From positions 1 to 64,000 of the forward strand of contig PNOM01000004.1 in NCBI GenBank assembly GCA_013824835.1: 64,000 nucleotides of DNA. Reading direction: 5' to 3'. The DNA is from Syntrophus sp. (in: bacteria). GTDB lineage: Bacteria; Desulfobacterota; Syntrophorhabdia; Syntrophorhabdales; Syntrophorhabdaceae. Below, piece by piece: positions 58,941 to 64,000 of the stretch; position 1 is the first letter of the stretch; every line of letters begins with the position of its first letter. Position numbers and translations under genes: made by a program. The notes under the pieces were generated by a model that saw only the letters and a program-made list of their open reading frames with translations, had not been told where the DNA came from and ran no database searches.

Positions 58941-59666
58941 CTAAAATCTCACTACGTCTATCAGCTTTGTCATTAAATCGTTCAAGGACTGATCAACTTT
59001 TGTGTAGGACTCATAGGCCCTCAATACATTAATCATGTCAACCATTTCCGTCATTACATTTACGTTTGAAGCCTCGTAGAACCCTTGCTTCACAGCAAAT
59101 TTTGTCGGCACAGTCTCCTGGTTGTCAGCATTCGTGTTGGTAAAGGAACTTTTGCCGAGGTTTCTGAGGCTGCGCTTATCACTGAAATCTACAATCTTGA
59201 GTGAACCGGTCAGCATCTTATCGACATAGATAGAGCCATCGTTCTCTATCATTATTTCTTTACCGCTAAGGATAATCTCACCGTTCTGTCCCATAACCGG
59301 GCTCCCGTCTGTAGTGACCAGCTTCCTGTCTTTGTTGAGGGTAAACTGGCCGTTTCTGGTGTAGGCGGTCCCGTCATTTGTAGTGACTACAAAAAAACCG
59401 TTTCCCTCAATGGCAAGGTCCAGGGTGTTACCTGTTTCCACCAGCGGGGCCTCAGAGAAGAATATGTGGGTGTCCAGTTCATTGATGGTATGGTTCTGCG
59501 ATGCAGCTTCGTTTCCCGCAGCGGGGTCGATTGCGGCAACCTTAAATGCCGGTTTGGATAATTTGAATCCTGCCGTAGCGGCATTTGCGAGATTGTTTGT
59601 GATTGCTTCCAGCCTTCTCTGGGTGACAAATTTTCCGTTCAGGGTTATTAACGCACTGTTTAGCAT
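58941..59666 (-). CDS. flgF: Proximal rod protein FlgF (FlgG-like)
   Basis: A 241-residue axial rod protein of the FlgF/FlgG family. From the ATG at 59666 it reads MLNSALITLNGKFVTQRRLEAITNNLANAATAGFK-like, and it ends EASNVNVMTEMVDMINVLRAYESYTKV. A longer frame to 59729 runs through a sigma54 promoter and is rejected. It is the first gene of the rod and ring operon flgF-G-A-H-I-J. Confidence 0.93.
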   Translation of the reverse strand: MLNSALITLNGKFVTQRRLEAITNNLANAATAGFKLSKPAFKVAAIDPAAGNEAASQNHTINELDTHIFFSEAPLVETGNTLDLAIEGNGFFVVTTNDGTAYTRNGQFTLNKDRKLVTTDGSPVMGQNGEIILSGKEIMIENDGSIYVDKMLTGSLKIVDFSDKRSLRNLGKSSFTNTNADNQETVPTKFAVKQGFYEASNVNVMTEMVDMINVLRAYESYTKVDQSLNDLMTKLIDVVRF

Positions 59667-59689
59667 GGTGACCTCATACGGTGATATTA

Positions 59690-59705
59690 TGCAATCCCTA
59701 TGCCA
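59690..59705 (-). promoter_or_regulatory. Sigma54 promoter of the flgF-flgG-flgA-flgH-flgI-flgJ operon
   Basis: Minus strand TGGCATAGGGATTGCA, a match to TGGCAYRN4TTGCW with correct spacing, 24 bases upstream of the flgF ATG. Confidence 0.85.
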
Positions 59706-59801
59706 TTGTGAATTTTGCTGTAATGTCAATGAATGTCAAAGGAAGATGAAAATAATAGGGGGGAAATAAAGAGGAAAAAATTTCCTATATAGGCAAATTT
59801 T

Positions 59802-60026
59802 TCATATGATTATATCGATTTTATTCTTGCTGATTTCAATCGAATCAGAATTAGCCTTCTCCTCATGCACGCCTTCCTGAGGCTGTTTCATCATGAAATA
59901 ATTACCTTTTTTATGTTCGCCCTGCTTGTGTTTCTTGCCGGGACTCATAAACTCTTTGGAGATTGACAATTTTCTGTCCAGTGCTTTTACCTGGCTGAGC
60001 AGATTAGTGTCAAAGGTGTCGCTCAT
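59802..60026 (-). CDS. Small lysine-rich protein after cheW
   Basis: A 74-residue hydrophilic protein (MSDTFDTNLLSQVKALDRKL at the start, then a Lys/His/Glu-rich middle and an IEISKNKIDIII end). It follows cheW by 18 bases and so is probably cotranscribed from the sigma28 promoter there. A TTG-started frame to 60041 exists but would sit right on the AGAGG sequence. No family recognised; it may be a chemotaxis or flagellar accessory protein, or not a gene. Confidence 0.5.
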   Translation of the reverse strand: MSDTFDTNLLSQVKALDRKLSISKEFMSPGKKHKQGEHKKGNYFMMKQPQEGVHEEKANSDSIEISKNKIDIII

Positions 60027-60044
60027 GTTTTTATATTGCAACCT

Positions 60045-60512
60045 CTAATTGTTCTCAATATTCTCCAGTTCCTTTCGGTCCGGGGAGGAGAATACCTTCT
60101 TCAACTCAAGGAGTATGAGGAGTCTGTCATCCAGTTTCCCTACGCCTTCGATATATTCCGACTCAATGCCGGCAACAATTGATGGGGGCGGTTCTATGGT
60201 ATTCCTTGGTATACGTAACACCTCGGATACGGAATCGACGATAAAACCGAGGACAAGCCCGTCAAGCTCTACTACTATTATTCTTGTGGCCTTATCGAAT
60301 GCACTGTTTACGAATCCCAGCCTTTTACGCAAATCAACGATAGGTATAATCTTTCCCCTTAAGTTGATTACCCCTTCTATAAAGGTGGGGGCATTCGGTA
60401 TTCTTGTAATATTCATCATACGGTTAATCTCTTGAACCTTTAATATATCTACTCCAAATTCCTCGTTTTCCAATTTGAAAGTAACCAGTTGCAATATTCT
60501 TCCGTCATCCAT
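60045..60512 (-). CDS. cheW: Chemotaxis coupling protein CheW
   Basis: A 155-residue CheW. It has QLVTFKLENEEFGVDILKVQEINRMMNITRIPNAP-like strands and GVINLRGKIIPIVDLRKRLGF, the residues that contact CheA and receptors. The C-terminus extends somewhat past the usual end. A strong AGGAGG ribosome binding site lies upstream, and a sigma28 promoter about 28 bases before the ATG. No cheA or receptor gene is in the window. Confidence 0.95.
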   Translation of the reverse strand: MDDGRILQLVTFKLENEEFGVDILKVQEINRMMNITRIPNAPTFIEGVINLRGKIIPIVDLRKRLGFVNSAFDKATRIIVVELDGLVLGFIVDSVSEVLRIPRNTIEPPPSIVAGIESEYIEGVGKLDDRLLILLELKKVFSSPDRKELENIENN

Positions 60513-60539
60513 AAGGTCTTTACCTCCTATTTTTCAATA

Positions 60540-60566
60540 TGATCGGATAAAGATAATAAAACTTAA
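60540..60566 (-). promoter_or_regulatory. Sigma28 (FliA) promoter of cheW
   Basis: Minus strand: TTAAGTTT (60559-60566), 11-base spacer, TCCGATCA (60540-60547). The -35 is identical to that of fliC and cheY and the spacing is exact; the -10 has two mismatches. Confidence 0.65.
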
Positions 60567-60608
60567 GGACTTTTGGTATAAACTGCAAGGACTTTTGGAA
60601 TAAATTGC
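60565..60608. repeat. 22-bp tandem repeat, two copies
   Basis: AAGGACTTTTGGTATAAACT-GC is followed directly by a second copy with two substitutions (60587-60608). The array abuts the -35 element of the cheW promoter, so it may be a regulatory binding site or a slippage product. Confidence 0.7.
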
Positions 60609-60736
60609 AAAAATCATTCCTTTCGCAAAAAATTGCTTGATTATTCAATCCTTTAGCAGACCGACAGGATAGAGGTGGCATATGTCAATATAATGGCATT
60701 CAGTTAAAGGGGCTCACTTCTATTAAAGGGGCTCGC
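60609..60736. other. Intergenic stretch before the 109-bp repeats
   Basis: No protein-like frame seen. Two copies of TTAAAGGGGCTC (starting about 60707 and 60724) lead into the 109-bp tandem repeat; the second one joins it. Confidence 0.4.
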
Positions 60737-60963
60737 GTCGCCCCCTCACCCGGCAGAAGCCGTGCGAGCCTCCCCCTCTCGCGACAGAAGTCGCTAAGGA
60801 AGTAATAAAATCAAGGGCTCGCGCCTGCCCCGTACTTGATACGGGGTCGCCCCCTCACCCGGCAGAAGCCGTGCGAGCCTCCCCCTCTCGCGACAGAAGT
60901 CGCTAAGGAAGTAATAAAATCAAGGGCTCGCGCCTGCCCCGTACTTGATACGGGGTCGCCCCC
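60737..60963. repeat. 109-bp tandem repeat with three hairpins per unit
   Basis: Two exact-looking copies (60737-60845 and 60846-60954) and the first nine bases of a third. Each unit contains CGGC-AGAA-GCCG, GCGAC-AGAA-GTCGC and CCCCGTA-CTTGA-TACGGGG hairpins, plus GCGAGCC/GGCTCGC complementary arms. The two small hairpins share the same AGAA loop. The unit is GC-rich compared with its surroundings. No coding frame is convincing. It sits between the divergent cheW and muramidase transcripts. Confidence 0.85.
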
Positions 60964-60970
60964 AACAACT

Positions 60971-61030
60971 TCATGTTCAAGGTTCGGGGTTCAAGGTTCA
61001 ACGTTGAACATAGAACATAGAACGTTGAAC
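60971..61030. repeat. GTTCAA/GTTGAAC repeat cluster
   Basis: Several copies of GTTCAAGGTTC and TAGAACAT, including the perfect 14-bp palindrome GTTCAACGTTGAAC (60996-61009) and a second ACGTTGAAC at 61022-61030. The cluster ends 12 bases before the sigma54 site of the muramidase gene. Confidence 0.7.
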
Positions 61031-61041
61031 AGGTTATTTGC

Positions 61042-61057
61042 TGGCACTAATATTGCA
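61042..61057 (+). promoter_or_regulatory. Sigma54 promoter of the GH108-like gene
   Basis: TGGCACTAATATTGCA matches the sigma54 consensus TGGCAC-N5-TTGCA exactly and lies 49 bases upstream of the ATG at 61106. Confidence 0.85.
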
Positions 61058-61105
61058 ATAATTCTATGAAGCGTGTTGCTACAAATCTTATTGCCGGGAG
61101 AGCAT

Positions 61106-61795
61106 ATGGCATCATATATCGATCTTGTCCAAGCCACAATGAAATATCAAAAAACGAATCTCGAAAGAAGGGGTTTCCAAAGAGCATCCGGCAATACACA
61201 GGGTATCTCTTTTGATGCGCTGCTCAACCAGTCCCTTGAGAAGGCAAAGGTGCAGTCTCCGGGTTTGCAAAGCCTTTCCAGGGGGGTTATGTCCAGACTT
61301 GATGTTGAGGATGAGATTAAATTCCGCGAATGCCTGAATTTTGTTCTCAAGCAGGAGGGGACCAAACATGTTGTCGATGATGGAGGGAAGGAGTCTTCGC
61401 GATACGGGATACTCCAGTCAACGGCTAAATCTCTTGGATATAAGGGGGATATCAAGAATATCTCGAAACAGGAGGTCGAAGCGATTTATAAAAAGATATG
61501 GGACAAATCAGGGGCCAAAGATCTCCCTCTTCCCATGAGCCTCGTTCATTTTGATACCTATGTGAACAGCCCGGCAATGGCAAGGAGGCTTTTAAAAAAA
61601 TCGGACGGAAATCTTGAGGTTTATCTGAAATCAAGGGAGCAACGGTATACACGCCTTGCTGAGGTCAGGCCGGAGACATTTAACAAATATTTGAAAGGGT
61701 GGAAAAACAGGATCGCAAGCTTGACGAATGCCGTTGCCGAATACAGGAAACTGGAAAAGGTTGCAAGCGCTCAAATATATGGTACCCAGGGATAA
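61106..61795 (+). CDS. GH108-like muramidase, probably flagellar
   Basis: A 229-residue protein. The middle, from about residue 70, matches the GH108 lysozyme family: CLNFVLKQEGTKHVVDDGGKESSRYGILQ-like, with the glutamate of the QEG motif as the likely catalytic residue, and LPMSLVHFDTYVNSPAMARRLL. GH108 enzymes are often phage endolysins, but no phage genes are nearby. The first 70 residues are unique. GGGAG lies before the ATG at 61106. The sigma54 promoter and flagellar surroundings suggest it opens the wall for the rod, in place of the missing FlgJ hydrolase. No signal peptide is seen, so it might leave through the flagellar export apparatus. Confidence 0.8.
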   Translation: MASYIDLVQATMKYQKTNLERRGFQRASGNTQGISFDALLNQSLEKAKVQSPGLQSLSRGVMSRLDVEDEIKFRECLNFVLKQEGTKHVVDDGGKESSRYGILQSTAKSLGYKGDIKNISKQEVEAIYKKIWDKSGAKDLPLPMSLVHFDTYVNSPAMARRLLKKSDGNLEVYLKSREQRYTRLAEVRPETFNKYLKGWKNRIASLTNAVAEYRKLEKVASAQIYGTQG

Positions 61796-61820
61796 AAGAT
61801 TCAATAAAATAACAAAAAAG

Positions 61821-61847
61821 TTAAGTTTCTGTTTATTAGTACGACAA
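61821..61847 (+). promoter_or_regulatory. Sigma28 (FliA) promoter of cheY-cheX
   Basis: TTAAGTTT (61821-61828), 11-base spacer, TACGACAA (61840-61847; consensus GCCGATAA, three mismatches). The -35 and the spacing equal those of fliC and cheW. Confidence 0.6.
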
Positions 61848-61899
61848 TTATTATGTAAGAGTTTCAATTTCCAAAATACCCTTGATTAGGAGGTAGTGG

Positions 61900-62274
61900 A
61901 TGAAAGTCCTTGTGGTTGACGATTTTGCTACAATGAGAAAGATAATTAAAAATGTGCTCAAGCAGATCAGTCTTGAAGATGTGGTGGAAGCGGAAAGCGG
62001 AAAACATGCCCTTGCGGTACTGAAAACTGAAAGCGTTGATTTGATTATCAGCGACTGGATTATGCCTGAGATGACGGGAATAGAATTTCTCAGGGTATGC
62101 AAGGGAGATGAGGCGTATAAAAAAATACCATTTATCATGGTGACGGCCGAGGCTCAGAAAGATAATATCATGGAGGCTATAAAAACAGGGGTTGACAATT
62201 ACATTGTAAAGCCCTTTACGCCTGACAAGCTGCAGGATGCGATCGATAAGGCACGAGCGCGCGTAGGCAAATAA
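61900..62274 (+). CDS. cheY: Chemotaxis response regulator CheY
   Basis: A 124-residue stand-alone receiver. It has LVVDDFATMRKIIKNVL with the acidic pair Asp7-Asp8, phosphoacceptor Asp52 in IISDWIMPEMTG, VTAEAQKDNIMEA and YIVKPFTPDKL. These and the length match CheY proteins that bind FliM. An AGGAGG ribosome binding site precedes the ATG, and a sigma28 promoter lies further upstream. It is followed by cheX. Confidence 0.94.
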   Translation: MKVLVVDDFATMRKIIKNVLKQISLEDVVEAESGKHALAVLKTESVDLIISDWIMPEMTGIEFLRVCKGDEAYKKIPFIMVTAEAQKDNIMEAIKTGVDNYIVKPFTPDKLQDAIDKARARVGK

Positions 62275-62298
62275 TTATACTGAACGTTGGAGGAGAGG

Positions 62299-62772
62299 AT
62301 GGACGTTAAATTTATAAATCCCTTTGTGATGGCAGCACAAACTGTATTTAAAACCATGCTTGGGATAGATGCGAGTATGGGCAAACCCATTTTAAAGGAT
62401 GTACGGGCCACATCCGGAGACGTGACCGGTATCATGGGGCTTGTGGGTGATAGAAAAGGCACTATTGCCATAAGCTTCCGAGAGAAAGGCGCGATATTTG
62501 TTTTTAAGACCCTGATCGGGGATGATTGTACGACAATTACCCCCGAAGTTGTTGATGCAATCGGTGAGTTGACAAACATCATTTCAGGCCAGGCGAGGAA
62601 AGAGTTTGAGAAGGCAAACATTAACCTTAAGGCAGCGATACCTATGGTTATTGTCGGCCACAATGTGGAATTGAATTTTATCACTAAAATTCCCATCATT
62701 TCTCTGCCCTTCAATTTTGTCGCAGATAATGGTGAGAAGGAGGTTATGTTTCTGGACTTCTCTTTTGAGTAG
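62299..62772 (+). CDS. cheX: CheY-P phosphatase CheX
   Basis: A 157-residue protein of the CheX family, which dephosphorylates CheY-P. It starts MDVKFINPFVMAAQTVFKTM and has the ExxN catalytic motif in AIGELTNIISGQA. The ATG at 62299 follows GGAGGAGAGG; a TTG at 62287 is unlikely. It lies 24 bases after cheY. Confidence 0.93.
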   Translation: MDVKFINPFVMAAQTVFKTMLGIDASMGKPILKDVRATSGDVTGIMGLVGDRKGTIAISFREKGAIFVFKTLIGDDCTTITPEVVDAIGELTNIISGQARKEFEKANINLKAAIPMVIVGHNVELNFITKIPIISLPFNFVADNGEKEVMFLDFSFE

Positions 62773-62777
62773 CAATT

Positions 62778-64000
62778 ATGGATATAGAAAGGTCTCAGCA
62801 AGTGTTGTCCAGGATTAACCCCAATAAATACAGTACCCGCCTGATGCTTATGATTCTCATGTCGGGTCTGATCCCGGTTATCATCTTTGCTGTTCTCAAT
62901 GGGTTCCTCCTTATAGGTCTTGGTGTTCTGATTGTATGTCTGGCAGTGTGCTGGGTGGGGGTGTCTTTTTCAAAAACAATACTTCGCCTGAGAGAGGCTA
63001 CGGAACAGATAAATCAGGGCAATTTCAACGTATCGGTAGAGCCATCTCTGTCCGGGGATGTCGGGGGGCTGGCAGAAGATTTTAACAGGATGGTCGATCA
63101 GTTGAGATCGACGACCGTATCAAAGAGGCTCTTGGAGGAGAGTGAGTACAAATTCAGGACTCTCGCGGAGACTACAGCTTCAGGTATTCTGATTTTTCGG
63201 AAAGAGATGTTTATTTATGCGAATCCCGCTGCAGAACATATTACCGGATATTCCTGTGATGAGCTATCAAAAATGACATTCTGGGCAATGGTGCACCCGG
63301 ATTATCAGGCGCTCATCAGAGAAGCGGGGTCTAAGCGCCTTGGTGATGAATATGTTCCTTATGGTACCTATGAGATCAAGATTATTACCAAGGATGGAAA
63401 AGAAAAGTGGGTTGATGCCACGGCAGGAACAACTTTTCTTGAAGGGAAACCCGCAGGCATGGTGACTATGTTTGATATTACCGAGCGTACACAGGCGGAG
63501 AACGCCCTTCATGGGGAACGAAAGAAATTTCAGTCCCTCATAGAGCGCGCCCCCTTTGGAATGGTAATGATGGGAAAGGATGGGACCACCCGATATATAA
63601 ATCCTAAATTCCATGAACTCTTTGGCTATGATCTTGAGGATATTCCGGACGGGAAGACATGGTTGAGAAAAGCTTTTCCGGAGGCCGATTACAGACGCCT
63701 GGTTATTGAAGCATGGTTACAAAACATCGAAAGCATAATGGGAGCCGGTGAGATGCAGCCGGTGTCCTATGCGGTAACATGCAAAAACGGGACACAAAAG
63801 ATGATCAATTTCATATCCATGGGACTCGAAGATGGCGGTTACCAGACGACCTGCGAAGACGTCACAGAGGTGATGCGTTCCGAGGATGCTTTGCGGGACT
63901 CGGAGGAGAAATACCGCAATATTATTGAGAAATCCCTTGTTGGTGTCTATATAATCCAGGATGGCCGTTTCAAATTTGTAAATCAGAAGTTTTGCGATAT
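62778..64000 (+). CDS. Membrane-bound multi-PAS sensor, N-terminal part, runs off the right edge
   Basis: The frame is open from the ATG at 62778 to the end of the window, giving at least 407 residues. Two hydrophobic helices lie at about residues 24-55 with almost no periplasmic loop, a HAMP-like segment follows (LREATEQINQGNFNVSVE), then PAS domains at about 120-240 and 245-370 and the start of a third. Each ends in a DITERT/DVTEV PAC motif. The output domain is outside the window; a histidine kinase is likely. PAS2 and PAS3 resemble those of the hybrid kinase at 2.6-4.9 kb. The ATG overlaps no gene and starts 5 bases after cheX. Confidence 0.85.
   Translation, partial: MDIERSQQVLSRINPNKYSTRLMLMILMSGLIPVIIFAVLNGFLLIGLGVLIVCLAVCWVGVSFSKTILRLREATEQINQGNFNVSVEPSLSGDVGGLAEDFNRMVDQLRSTTVSKRLLEESEYKFRTLAETTASGILIFRKEMFIYANPAAEHITGYSCDELSKMTFWAMVHPDYQALIREAGSKRLGDEYVPYGTYEIKIITKDGKEKWVDATAGTTFLEGKPAGMVTMFDITERTQAENALHGERKKFQSLIERAPFGMVMMGKDGTTRYINPKFHELFGYDLEDIPDGKTWLRKAFPEADYRRLVIEAWLQNIESIMGAGEMQPVSYAVTCKNGTQKMINFISMGLEDGGYQTTCEDVTEVMRSEDALRDSEEKYRNIIEKSLVGVYIIQDGRFKFVNQKFCD

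Noticed and set aside
60045-60512. Complete chemotaxis operon around cheW
   Set aside because: No cheA, cheR, cheB or receptor gene is in the window; only cheW, cheY and cheX are present.
60737-60963. Possible CRISPR array
   Set aside because: The two 109-bp units are directly joined with no variable spacers, there are only two, and no cas genes are nearby.
61106-61795. Prophage endolysin
   Set aside because: No holin, capsid, tail or integrase genes lie nearby, and the gene has a sigma54 promoter within a flagellar region.

Overview
The window looks like a chromosomal segment of a flagellated, probably anaerobic member of the Desulfobacterota (old Deltaproteobacteria, Syntrophorhabdus/Syntrophus-like). 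The evidence is a complex I operon without the NADH-input genes nuoEFG, a flagellar set with flgM, csrA-fliW, a short flgJ and cheX, many PAS/receiver/HD-GYP signalling proteins, and radical SAM enzymes. The lineage is inferred from gene content only. I saw no rRNA, tRNA, CRISPR array or intact insertion sequence.

Layout. 1-2.1 kb (minus): a Tat-exported DUF362-like protein translationally coupled to a secreted DUF6599-like protein, plus a gene fragment at the left edge. 2.2-2.4 kb: a small frameshifted reading frame. 2.5-6.7 kb: a three-PAS hybrid histidine kinase, a class II photolyase and a 4-oxalocrotonate-type tautomerase. 6.8-17.9 kb (minus): nuoA-B-CD-H-I-J-K, an extra MrpD-like antiporter subunit, a small membrane protein, a NuoL-like subunit, nuoM and nuoN, behind a sigma70-type promoter. 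18.4-23.8 kb (minus): lytic transglycosylase, DedA, a divergent TatC, DUF502, GGDEF and HDOD proteins. 23.9-28.5 kb (minus): motB, motA, PilZ, HD-GYP and CheY-like genes behind a sigma28 promoter.

28.6-45.9 kb (minus) is an accessory glycan island of 14 genes. It has rfbF and rfbG (CDP-4-keto-6-deoxyglucose synthesis), an RmlC-like epimerase lacking its catalytic tyrosine, an SDR reductase/epimerase, two FkbM methyltransferases, a CmcI-like protein, a sugar C-methyltransferase-like protein, one GT4 and one CgeB-TPR glycosyltransferase, two B12-binding radical SAM enzymes, and a tandem trio of radical SAM/SPASM paralogs each fused to an N-terminal Rossmann module. The same kind of module recurs in six proteins of the island. 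The island sits between motAB and the flagellin cluster and starts with a consensus sigma54 promoter, the class used here for flagellar genes. I infer that it builds and transfers an unusual, probably branched or methylated, flagellar glycan. This is the best candidate for an undescribed system in the window.

46.1-60.5 kb (minus) is the flagellar cluster: fliS, fliD, flaG, fliC, a GT2-TPR glycosyltransferase, fliW, csrA, flgL, flgK, flgN, flgM, flgJ (rod-binding part only), flgI, flgH, flgA, flgG, flgF and cheW. 61.1-64.0 kb (plus): a GH108-like muramidase behind a consensus sigma54 promoter, cheY, cheX and the start of a membrane PAS sensor. I could read a coherent promoter hierarchy: sigma54 sites before flgF, the muramidase gene and the glycan island; sigma28 sites before flgM, fliC, cheW, cheY and the mot operon. 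The flagellin leader carries three GGA motifs and two hairpin-forming elements, consistent with CsrA/FliW control.
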